A DNA stretch of 13,958 bases from NBML01 sp029939535. Lineage in GTDB: Bacteria; Desulfobacterota; Desulfobacteria; Desulfobacterales; Desulfobacteraceae. Position 1 is the first letter of the stretch. Each line of letters begins with the position of its first letter. Both the position numbers and the translations under genes were made by a program. The DNA is taken from positions 1-13,958 of the forward strand of contig JAOZST010000094.1 in assembly GCA_029939535.1 (NCBI GenBank), in the 5' to 3' direction. The notes below the pieces were generated by a model, which worked only from the letters and a program-made list of their open reading frames with translations, was not told where the DNA came from and searched no databases. Below, in pieces: positions 1 through 7,736 of the stretch.

Positions 1-1947
1 GCCCAGGGCTCCTATAATAGTTTCAATGGAAAATCCCCCAATGGCCTCCTGGGACTCCACAGGGATATAAACCTCTTTTCTGCTGCCATAGTTTTCAATG
101 GCCATTTTTACCAGGGTGACCGCCTTTTCCTCGGCATTGTCCGGGTGAAACTCATGGTGCTCCATTTCAGGGAATTGTGCCTTGTCCGAGGTGGAGATCA
201 TCTTTGTATGGTAGGTGGCAGCCACTTTGCCCAGGGAAGGCATGATGCACTGGTAGTCCACAATCATCATTTCTATGGCCCCGGTGGAAAGAATCAACTC
301 GGTCATGAGATGGTTGCCTGCCATGGCAATTCCCCTGCGCATTAGAAGTTCATTGCCAGTGCAGCAGACACCGGCGAGGTTAATGCCCGAGGCGCCTTTA
401 CTTTTTGCAAGGTCCAGCATTTCCTGTGACATACATGCCTTGGACAGCATTTCCGATACAACGGGATTATGGCCATGGACTGCGATGTTTACCTGGTCCT
501 TTTTTAAAACCCCTGCATTTACTGTTGTGGGCTTGGGTGCTGGAACTCCAAACAGGATATCCGACACTTCCGTGGCAATCATGGAGCCTCCCCATCCATC
601 GGACAGGGCATTGCGAAGACCCTGGACCAGAAGACTCTGCCAGTTATTGTCAACACCCATGTGGGTGCGGTGCATCATCTCCGAGGTCTCCCGGTCTATG
701 CCCCGGGGGGTGATGCCGACCTTGCCCCAGACTGCCCGCCGTTTTGCCGGGGCCCGGCCGGCGAGGGTAATTGATTTCTGACGCATTCCATAATCTTCCA
801 TCATGGCATCGGCCAGGTCACCGGCAATGGCAAGAGTTTCCCTGTCTTCAACAGCAACATCCTTAAACACCAGGCTCCTATAATATCCCTGGGCTGCACC
901 GCCAGCCTCTACCTTCTGAAACCCCTGGCTTTCTCCGGGATTGGCCAGACCAAGAGTCATCACATCCAGACCATAAACCCGCATGACATTCCGGCTCATA
1001 CTTCCTGGATATTGAACCCTGCGCCCGGCCATATTATACCCTGCGATGCGGCCCTGGGCAGCTGCTTCAGGCCAGATGGCATTTATCCATCTAACCCGAC
1101 GTACAATATCAAAGGATTCTGCCACATCTCCTGCAGCATAGATGCCCGGGACACTGGATTCCAGGCAATCATCCACCAGAATACCCAGATCCATATCCAT
1201 GTAATCCCTGGAAATAAAATCCAGAGATGGTAAAACCCCCTTGCCCGCAATTACCATATCGCAGTCCAGGCGCTCCCCTGTGTTCAAGATAGCCTGCCTC
1301 ACCTGTTTGTCACCATCAAAATCAATTACACTCACCCCCACTTTTACCTGTAAGCCATGATTCTGGAGTTCCTCCATTATCATCAAACCTGCTGTTTCAT
1401 CCACCTGCATGGCAAGGGGATAGCCCGAGGTGATGAGCATGGTCACTGGGATACCCTTTTTCAGGAGGCCATAAGCTGCCTTGAAACCCACAAGACCTCC
1501 CCCCAGCACAAGGGCCTGTTTTACCCCTTTGGAGATTGCCTTCAGCTGCTGACGTAAATGGGATTCTGTCCTCATATAAAAAATATTTTTCAGCTCTGTG
1601 CCCCTGGCCTTGATTTTTCTGGCATCTGCCCCCGATGCAATCAAAAGACGATCAAAATCGATCCTGGTTCCATCCTCAAGCTGAACAGATCGATTTTTTG
1701 TATCAAAATCTGCAACACGCTGCCCCAATACAGGTGAAATCTTCAGGTCTTCATAAATATCACCGGAAAACAGGGGCAGGTTTTCATGGGGTTGAGAACC
1801 ATCCAGAACATGGGAAATCATGGGACGGCTATAGGGAGGAAAAATCTCATCGCTGACCATGATAATCTCAGACTTATTGTCCATTTCGCGGATGGTTTTA
1901 GCTGCATTGATTCCGGCAATACCATTTCCAATAATCAGGTGTTTCAT
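1..1947 (-). CDS. cooS: FAD/NAD(P) oxidoreductase fused in frame to CO dehydrogenase (CooS) module, 3' end off the window
   Basis: One uninterrupted frame of 649 codons runs from an ATG at 1947 to the window edge; AGGAGG lies four bases upstream of the start. Residues 1 to about 363 are a pyridine-nucleotide-disulfide-type flavoprotein: FAD motif GNGIAG (7-12), NAD(P) motif GGGLVG (149-154), second FAD motif AAGDVAE (271-277). Its dimerisation domain is cut short just after YRSLVFKD. From about 365 the protein is CooS: PRGIDRE (414-420), MHRTHMG (425-431), DILFGVPAP, VHGHNPV, GVCCTGNE, DYQCIMP, then GGFSIET near the edge. Residues matching C-cluster ligands His261, Cys295 and Cys333 of Carboxydothermus CODH-II are His493, Cys529 and Cys567. 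The usual CooS N-terminus, with cysteines for clusters B and D and the catalytic histidine region, is absent. Known CODHs oxidise CO reversibly to CO2; whether this form does is unknown. The rest of CooS, with the other ligands, should lie off the window. A deletion fusion or misassembly is the main alternative. Confidence 0.85.
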   Translation of the reverse strand, partial: MKHLIIGNGIAGINAAKTIREMDNKSEIIMVSDEIFPPYSRPMISHVLDGSQPHENLPLFSGDIYEDLKISPVLGQRVADFDTKNRSVQLEDGTRIDFDRLLIASGADARKIKARGTELKNIFYMRTESHLRQQLKAISKGVKQALVLGGGLVGFKAAYGLLKKGIPVTMLITSGYPLAMQVDETAGLMIMEELQNHGLQVKVGVSVIDFDGDKQVRQAILNTGERLDCDMVIAGKGVLPSLDFISRDYMDMDLGILVDDCLESSVPGIYAAGDVAESFDIVRRVRWINAIWPEAAAQGRIAGYNMAGRRVQYPGSMSRNVMRVYGLDVMTLGLANPGESQGFQKVEAGGAAQGYYRSLVFKDVAVEDRETLAIAGDLADAMMEDYGMRQKSITLAGRAPAKRRAVWGKVGITPRGIDRETSEMMHRTHMGVDNNWQSLLVQGLRNALSDGWGGSMIATEVSDILFGVPAPKPTTVNAGVLKKDQVNIAVHGHNPVVSEMLSKACMSQEMLDLAKSKGASGINLAGVCCTGNELLMRRGIAMAGNHLMTELILSTGAIEMMIVDYQCIMPSLGKVAATYHTKMISTSDKAQFPEMEHHEFHPDNAEEKAVTLVKMAIENYGSRKEVYIPVESQEAIGGFSIETIIGALG

Positions 1948-2101
1948 ACCACCTCCTAAACCAAGTGCCCTGACTTTATTGAATGATTAAACCCAGTATA
2001 AACTTGTTGCAATATTGTTAAACAGATTCAGCATGGGGGCAGTAGGCGCTCCAGCAGCAGGCATTTCATTATCAGAGGATAAGTTGAAGTTGATTCTGAC
2101 A

Positions 2102-2131
2102 ATTACTAATTAATCAAACCTATGGTGTCAA
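2102..2131 (-). promoter_or_regulatory. Candidate sigma-70 promoter for the CooS-fusion gene
   Basis: The 193-base spacer 1948-2140 holds no gene. Read on the minus strand, a perfect TTGACA (2131-2126) is followed after 18 bases by AGTAAT (2107-2102), four of six matches to TATAAT. This would leave a leader of about 150 bases before the ATG at 1947. A short inverted repeat, TTATC-AGAG-GATAA (2069-2082), lies within that leader. No strong terminator with a T-run is visible after the UbiB gene. The -10 is weak, so this is a candidate only. Confidence 0.35.
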
Positions 2132-2140
2132 GAAAAAATT

Positions 2141-3823
2141 TTATTTGCCGGGTCTGACAAACAGCCACAGCCCCAGGAAAATGGCACAGGCAATTCCGCC
2201 CAGGCCAAAAATGGAGAGGCCAAAAATCTGGGGAGGCACCTTAAAACTCAGCAGGAGTGAAGATGCGATAATCAGGGAAGAAGTAATAATGGACACTGAT
2301 AATTTATGACTTCCTCGATTAAAAGAACCAATGATTTTATCCAGTTTCTGGATATCAAAACCCAGGACAAATTTACCTTTTTTTGCCTGGCGGATTATTG
2401 CAATGGAATCCCGTGGAACTTCCTGAAGAAGACGGAGGGATTCAACTGAAATTTTGGAAAGATCTTCAGAAATACGCGACAGGGACATCCGTTCCATCTT
2501 CTTTTTTTTAATAAATGGGGCTGCATATCCAGCCATATCAAATCCCGGATCAAGCTTTTGGGCGACACCTTCAACCGCAGCAAAGGATTTCATCATTAAA
2601 AAAGTATCTGGATAGAGCCGGAGCTTATGTTTGGCTGCAATCTTTAAAAGATCCTGTAAAAGACGCCCCACATTTATATATTTTAATGCCTTGGTCAGAT
2701 ATTGGCCGATAAATGTGGATATATCCCGTTCCAAAAACCGCATATCAGGTTCGTCATCATATTCGGTGATTTCCAGCAGAAAGCGGCAGGTTGCTGAAGG
2801 GTTTTCAGTAACAATACTGGCGATCAGGTCAATAAAGACTTCCCGGGCCCGGCGGTCCATGAATCCCATCATCCCGAAATCAACAGGAGCCAATACATTG
2901 TTGGACAGTACAAACAGATTGCCCGGGTGAAGGTCGGCATGGAAAAAACCGTATTCAAACACCTGTTTTAAAATAAAGTCCGCACCCTGCCGGGTTATTG
3001 CTTTTCGATCCATGCCGTGTTCATCAAGTGTTTTTATATCTGAAATCTTGATACCCTTGATATATTCCATGGTTAAAACTATTTCAGTGGTCCGGTCCAG
3101 ATAAACCTTGGGAATGTGTATGGTGGAATCAAAGAAGAACTGCCGGGCTACCCGGTCCATATTTGATGCTTCCAGGGTGTAATCCATCTCTTTATCAAGG
3201 GTTTCGGCAAACTCTTCAACAATTTTTATGGGACGGAAAAAAGAAAGATCTTCAATATGACGTTCCATGAGGGTAGCCAGATGGTTCATGATTTCAAGAT
3301 CCACCTTGATAAGCTTTCTGATACCCGGGCGCTGAATTTTTACGGCAACCTGTTCACCGGTTTTTAACCTTGCCAGATGAACCTGGCCAAGGGATGCAGA
3401 GGCAAAAGGCTCTGCTTCCATGGAAACAAAGGGATTATCAGCAGAGCCGAACTCTTTGGTCAATATTTTTTGAACATCTGAAAAAGGGAATTCAGGAACA
3501 TTGTCCTGGAGTTTTTCAAGTTCAAAAATAAATTGTAATGGAATAAGGTCAGGACGGGTGGAAAGAATTTGACCGAATTTAATAAAAGTAGGGCCAAGCT
3601 CCTCAAAGAGAAGTCTTGCACGCTGGGGCTGGGTCAGGCGTTCAAACTGTTCAGGTCTGGTCCTTGAGATCATTTTCAGGCCGATCTCAAGGTATTGGTC
3701 AATCTTCAGGGCTTCAATGATGTTGCCAAATCCATACTTGAAAAGGATGGTCAATATCTGGCGGTAACGGTTGATATTCCGGTATGTACGGCCTACAACA
3801 TTAAAGTCTCTCAGGCTCAGCAT
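2141..3823 (-). CDS. UbiB/AarF (ABC1) atypical protein-kinase-like protein
   Basis: 560 residues, the usual length of bacterial UbiB. The family has an atypical kinase fold that hydrolyses ATP and supports quinone or other isoprenoid-lipid handling at membranes; direct protein kinase activity is not established. Visible motifs in order: the KxGQ signature KFGQ (82-85), the alanine/serine nucleotide loop ASASLGQ (141-147), the ATP lysine in VKIQRPG (K162), HADLHPGN (295-302) and DFGMMG (315-320). The last 54 residues carry two hydrophobic segments ending in FVRPGK, consistent with the C-terminal membrane anchor of UbiB. The ATG at 3823 has AGGAAA about 12 bases upstream, a weak and distant site. 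The gene follows the hydrolase by 81 bases in the same direction, so it is probably the tail of that operon. No other quinone-biosynthesis gene is nearby, so a role with the membrane or storage lipid made by its neighbours is possible but is inference. Confidence 0.9.
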   Translation of the reverse strand: MLSLRDFNVVGRTYRNINRYRQILTILFKYGFGNIIEALKIDQYLEIGLKMISRTRPEQFERLTQPQRARLLFEELGPTFIKFGQILSTRPDLIPLQFIFELEKLQDNVPEFPFSDVQKILTKEFGSADNPFVSMEAEPFASASLGQVHLARLKTGEQVAVKIQRPGIRKLIKVDLEIMNHLATLMERHIEDLSFFRPIKIVEEFAETLDKEMDYTLEASNMDRVARQFFFDSTIHIPKVYLDRTTEIVLTMEYIKGIKISDIKTLDEHGMDRKAITRQGADFILKQVFEYGFFHADLHPGNLFVLSNNVLAPVDFGMMGFMDRRAREVFIDLIASIVTENPSATCRFLLEITEYDDEPDMRFLERDISTFIGQYLTKALKYINVGRLLQDLLKIAAKHKLRLYPDTFLMMKSFAAVEGVAQKLDPGFDMAGYAAPFIKKKKMERMSLSRISEDLSKISVESLRLLQEVPRDSIAIIRQAKKGKFVLGFDIQKLDKIIGSFNRGSHKLSVSIITSSLIIASSLLLSFKVPPQIFGLSIFGLGGIACAIFLGLWLFVRPGK

Positions 3824-3904
3824 ATTGAATAAAGTTTCCTGTCAGAAAATAAATTTTCAGAAAGTAGATTTTCGTTCTTTCTATATCCTTTACTGATATT
3901 CCAG

Positions 3905-5665
3905 TTAATTATATTCCTTGGAAAAAGTTGATATGCATTCAGCAGTATCTTGATTCTTGACAGCATGGCCCTCATAGGACCAGTCTGACCATACATTTTC
4001 AATGATCTGTTCAAACAGGGGATAAACAAATTCCTGCGCCTTTTTTCCATAAAGAAGATCAAGGTGATTGGCCCCTTTAATAATAAAATCGATCACCTGG
4101 CTTTGTTCCGGCAATATTTCTACTTTTTTCAAATCCTCAATCCGTTCAAGCTGGTAAACTTTTTTATATTTGTGAGGATAGAACTGACTATAGCGTATAT
4201 TTTCCAGGGGAGCAAGGCAGTCATTGGCACCCCAGAAATGGAACAATGGAATATCATTTGGGAAGAAAGAATAGTGGTGGGTATAATTCAAGGCCGAGGG
4301 GTCCATTCGTTTGAAACCATTACCGTCGTATACAGCCTTGAGGAACTGAAATCCCAGACCCAGGGGTATGGATTCCATTGCCTGTTCCAGGTAGCGTTCA
4401 ATGAAATATTTATCATTTTTATGATTTTCAGGGGAGATTAAAAAATTAAGCCCGCCAATATCTTTGTTGTAGATGGACCGGGTGACGGATTTCAGCAGGG
4501 GCAACTGGGTGACAAGCTTTGACACCTCCTGGATCGGCACATGGGATAACTTTAGTATCCTGGACAAATGGTTCAACCAGAGGGCTGAGGGGAAGAACAC
4601 ATGGGATTTTTTATCAAAGCACCGGGGGGAGCCCAGGGAAATAATTCCTTTTATAGTTTTCAGGGATGATTGGGCAACCTGGGTGGACACCAGAATTTTG
4701 TCCAGCTCTCTTTTATTTTGATCCGGCATTTTTATTTTGTCAAAATCACACCGCAGGGACCAGTTCAACACCATGTTTTCAGACACAAGACCGCCCATGC
4801 TATGTCCCAAAAGGATGGAAGGCTTGCCGCAACTGCGTTCACTAATAAAGTTTACCACCGTAGGAAGATCGTGATCAATGAGCGTATCAACCGTATAATG
4901 GGGATCAAATCGGCCCGCGTTCACTCCCACTCCCCGGGGGTCAAACAGATAAATCCAATTGCCTTTGTCTGCAAAATCCTTGGCAATTGAGTATTGGTCA
5001 CCCAGGTTAAAGCAATTGGAATTGTTGGCAAATCCTGGAACCAGTATGATTGAGGGGTTATCATCCCCTGCTGTCACATCTTCCATGCTCAATATTCGGC
5101 GAAATTTTATTTCTTTCCCTTCTTCTGTGAAATCCTGGTAATAAACAATTTCATAATCCCCTCTGCCATTGTTTTCTTCTTCATCCACTTCACTTTCAAA
5201 ATAAGCGGGCTGGCAGGATGTTTTTAATGCTTCTTTAACAATATGCCTGTGGCAGGCTTCGTTATATATTTTTTTAAAAAACTCCAGATCTATTTTCAGC
5301 TGTACAATTGCAATTTGTTCCAGCTCTTTTCGGGACAGGAGTATTATTTTTTCCGTCAGGCGAATGTGGTCTTTTTCCAGTTCAAGGTATAGAATCGCCT
5401 TGATGTCATCCCTTGGGATAAGGGTCTGGGTAACTTTGAAAAAAATATGATAAAGGGTCAGTGCCAGTTTCCCAATGGCATTTTTTTTGATCTCTTCCTG
5501 GCTGATAATCAATTCCGGGGCCACGGGAAGCCCAAGGCTGAGCTGACCTTTATAGAGTTTACTATAGATATCATAGCTGACATTAATAACATGGGCTGGA
5601 ATTCCATTCACTGCCAATCGAACAGCAGACTGCCTTATCTGCCGGGCTTTGGTAACAAATTTCAT
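3905..5665 (-). CDS. Alpha/beta-hydrolase, lipase- or esterase-like, with long N-terminal extension
   Basis: 586 residues. The first 200 or so form a charged, largely helical extension that I do not recognise. The hydrolase fold starts near SIILVPGFANN, an oxyanion-hole-type loop, followed by LFDPRGVG, the nucleophile elbow GHSMGG with Ser289, a likely acid in GANDCLAP (Asp482) and a likely base in GANHLDLL (His534). All three triad residues are in the expected order. The spacing and the PRGVG segment resemble lipases and class-III PHA-synthase relatives, but PHA synthases use cysteine in the elbow (GxCxGG), so this serine enzyme is more likely to hydrolyse an ester or thioester. It starts 10 bases after the stop of the upstream AAR-like gene and is surely co-transcribed with it. 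Beside a wax ester/triacylglycerol synthase, mobilisation or remodelling of stored lipid is a reasonable guess. No signal peptide is evident, so it is probably cytoplasmic. Substrate unknown. Confidence 0.85.
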   Translation of the reverse strand: MKFVTKARQIRQSAVRLAVNGIPAHVINVSYDIYSKLYKGQLSLGLPVAPELIISQEEIKKNAIGKLALTLYHIFFKVTQTLIPRDDIKAILYLELEKDHIRLTEKIILLSRKELEQIAIVQLKIDLEFFKKIYNEACHRHIVKEALKTSCQPAYFESEVDEEENNGRGDYEIVYYQDFTEEGKEIKFRRILSMEDVTAGDDNPSIILVPGFANNSNCFNLGDQYSIAKDFADKGNWIYLFDPRGVGVNAGRFDPHYTVDTLIDHDLPTVVNFISERSCGKPSILLGHSMGGLVSENMVLNWSLRCDFDKIKMPDQNKRELDKILVSTQVAQSSLKTIKGIISLGSPRCFDKKSHVFFPSALWLNHLSRILKLSHVPIQEVSKLVTQLPLLKSVTRSIYNKDIGGLNFLISPENHKNDKYFIERYLEQAMESIPLGLGFQFLKAVYDGNGFKRMDPSALNYTHHYSFFPNDIPLFHFWGANDCLAPLENIRYSQFYPHKYKKVYQLERIEDLKKVEILPEQSQVIDFIIKGANHLDLLYGKKAQEFVYPLFEQIIENVWSDWSYEGHAVKNQDTAECISTFSKEYN

Positions 5666-5675
5666 GGTCGTTGTA

Positions 5676-7724
5676 TTATTTTCCCCTTTGCATCAATGCC
5701 TGGGCTTTAACCCGTGAAATATCTTCTTCACTCAAGGGGCCGTCAACCCCTGAAATGGAAGAAAGCTTCATTCCGTGTCTGATCCCTAATTTATATATTT
5801 CTTTTACTTTTTCCCATTGGGTATTGCTGCCCTTGGTAAAATCTTCAAACCGCCCTTCAAGGGCCAGAATAATAGTCTCGGCAAGGCCGGCATATGCCAC
5901 GCCATGGGGAAGGCCGATGTCCTTCATTTCAATGGCTTCCCCGGGCAATTCAATTTCACCGCCGGTGATGACCAGCACATCCTGGCGTTTGGCCACATCT
6001 TTCTGGGAAAATACCATGGGCCGGGTAATATCTGTTATAACACAGCCGGGTTTAACGCGCATGATATCAATACTGCCCCTGGAACTTGCGATAACCACAA
6101 CATCCATATCATCTATAAAACGGTCTGTCCGGGTGGATACCTGGATCTTTAATCCCGGCTTCTGCTCCTGGAGGGCTTCCTGGAGAGACAAGAGCTTGGC
6201 CATATTTCGACTGACAATATAGACCTCTTCAAAGGCAGTGGCAAGGAGCCTGGAACAGATGGCGCCCACATCACCTGTGGCCCCTATCACCATGGCCTTT
6301 GCCTGTAAAACTTTTCCGTGTTTGAGTTTGCTCAATCCCATCTGACGAACAGCTTCTGCAGCAGCCCATAATGCTGTTGAAGCGGTGTAGGAATTGCCGG
6401 TTGTAATGGGAAGAGCAGCATGTTTGCCCACCTCAAGGGAAGTGCCGTGCATGCCCTTGGGCAGCATGGAAATACCCATGACTTGTGCTCCGAGTTTTTT
6501 TGCCTTTTCCGCTGCTTTCATGATTTTTTTTGTCGTAAAATCAGGGGAATGCTTCTGCATTTCATCAATGGTTTCGCCAAGGCTGATCAGCCAGCCCTCA
6601 GCTTCAACACCTGTTGGTGATTTGATTCCTTTGACTCTGGAGTAAACAAAGGGCGGAGAATAGGCCATGAGCTTTTCAACGGCAGTCATACTCTGGGGTG
6701 CAATGGATGACAATATATCAACAGCTTTTACTTTTTTTAAATGATCCTGGGACAGAGGATGAATCAGATATGCAAATCTATTAATGCGCTTGCCCGGCTC
6801 AAAGGGATAAATAATCCTGGGATCCAGACGCTGCTCACTGATAATTTCCAAAAGATCTGATTTCATTTCTCTGCCCTTTGAAACATCAAAGGCTGCAACC
6901 ATTAAGGCTTCGATTACCACATTTTCCACAACCGGCTGGATTAATTGCGGGGCGGTATCAATAATCACGTCCACTCCAAGCTGGGTGAGCAGATCAACAC
7001 GCTCAGGATATGCTGCAGTGGTGATGATGGTTTTGCCTTCCAGCTTATCCCCCATGCAGACATCAAGATACTCATAAAACCCCTCGTGGGGGATTACCAG
7101 CATATTGGCCTTTTTAACTGCCTGGTTCAGCTGATAGGTGTTTAAGGCCTTGATTTGTTTTTTTGAAGAGGCAATCTTTCCCAATGGAACCTGTTTTAGA
7201 AACCCTTTTGCCTTGTCAGCATAGAACTCCAGCTCTTTCAAAGAAGTTAAAATTTTAGGGATATTGTTTTCAATAATTGGATCGGCAAACAGCAGATTGT
7301 CAGTATATTCTGACATGACTTTTGCCAGGGTAGCGTTTGCCATGCCGGAAAAGAAAAATACATTGGCATTGGTAAAATAGTTGTTGCCCTGCTGAAACTG
7401 TATGTTTCTAATGCTCCATTCCTGGCTGACCCTGTTCAGGGTTTCTCCGGTTGTGACAACTGTATGCAGCCTGTCACACAATTGGAGCAACTCTTTTGTC
7501 TTTTCATGGGTTACGCCTCTGGTCCCAAGTGCTGGTGGATATTTTATTCCACTGATGCAGATGACATGGGCACGTTTGTTCCATTTTAACAAGAGGTCTT
7601 CGGCCCTGGTAAGATCCTCTCCAGTGCCAAACCGCTGAATAGAGAATTTCTGCCCTTTGAACACGGTTTCCAGATGATAATCTTCGCTTTCCGGGCCAAG
7701 ACTGATATTTATAATTTTTTTCAC
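5676..7724 (-). CDS. AAR-like acyl reductase paralogue lacking the catalytic cysteine
   Basis: 682 residues, co-linear with the upstream 711-residue gene, so the two are tandem duplicates. The N-terminal 330 residues (opening KKIINISLGPESEDYH) resemble proteins annotated in anaerobes as quinate 5-dehydrogenase; I recognise this only loosely. From about 340 on it aligns with cyanobacterial long-chain acyl-ACP reductase: ITTGNSYTAS, the Rossmann loop VIGATGDVG (479-487), VYIVSRNMAKL, VITGGEIELPG, and AETIILALEG near the C-terminus. The residue matching Synechococcus AAR Cys294, which forms the acyl-enzyme thioester, is Gly613 in AYAGLAET (codon 5886-5888, read as GGC). The nucleotide-binding loop is intact, so it may still bind NAD(P)H. 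The start is GTG, overlapping the previous stop as GTGA, with AGGAGG six bases upstream, which means translational coupling. An accessory subunit, a regulator, or a reductase acting on free aldehyde rather than thioester would all fit. Confidence 0.8.
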   Translation of the reverse strand: MKKIINISLGPESEDYHLETVFKGQKFSIQRFGTGEDLTRAEDLLLKWNKRAHVICISGIKYPPALGTRGVTHEKTKELLQLCDRLHTVVTTGETLNRVSQEWSIRNIQFQQGNNYFTNANVFFFSGMANATLAKVMSEYTDNLLFADPIIENNIPKILTSLKELEFYADKAKGFLKQVPLGKIASSKKQIKALNTYQLNQAVKKANMLVIPHEGFYEYLDVCMGDKLEGKTIITTAAYPERVDLLTQLGVDVIIDTAPQLIQPVVENVVIEALMVAAFDVSKGREMKSDLLEIISEQRLDPRIIYPFEPGKRINRFAYLIHPLSQDHLKKVKAVDILSSIAPQSMTAVEKLMAYSPPFVYSRVKGIKSPTGVEAEGWLISLGETIDEMQKHSPDFTTKKIMKAAEKAKKLGAQVMGISMLPKGMHGTSLEVGKHAALPITTGNSYTASTALWAAAEAVRQMGLSKLKHGKVLQAKAMVIGATGDVGAICSRLLATAFEEVYIVSRNMAKLLSLQEALQEQKPGLKIQVSTRTDRFIDDMDVVVIASSRGSIDIMRVKPGCVITDITRPMVFSQKDVAKRQDVLVITGGEIELPGEAIEMKDIGLPHGVAYAGLAETIILALEGRFEDFTKGSNTQWEKVKEIYKLGIRHGMKLSSISGVDGPLSEEDISRVKAQALMQRGK

Positions 7725-7736
7725 GCCCTGCCTCCT
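7721..7736 (-). promoter_or_regulatory. Stop/start overlap and ribosome binding site coupling the two AAR-like genes
   Basis: The TGA of the upstream gene (7723-7721) and the GTG start of the downstream gene (7724-7722) share the four bases GTGA. A perfect AGGAGG (7736-7731) lies inside the end of the upstream gene, six bases before the GTG. This arrangement typically gives matched synthesis of two proteins and supports a heteromeric or paired function for the duplicates. Confidence 0.85.

Noticed and set aside
5671..6222. Long plus-strand open frames opposite the AAR-like genes, here and at 8091-8522 and 9527-9790
   Set aside because: They lie antisense to strong coding frames, lack ribosome sites and show no recognisable domain.
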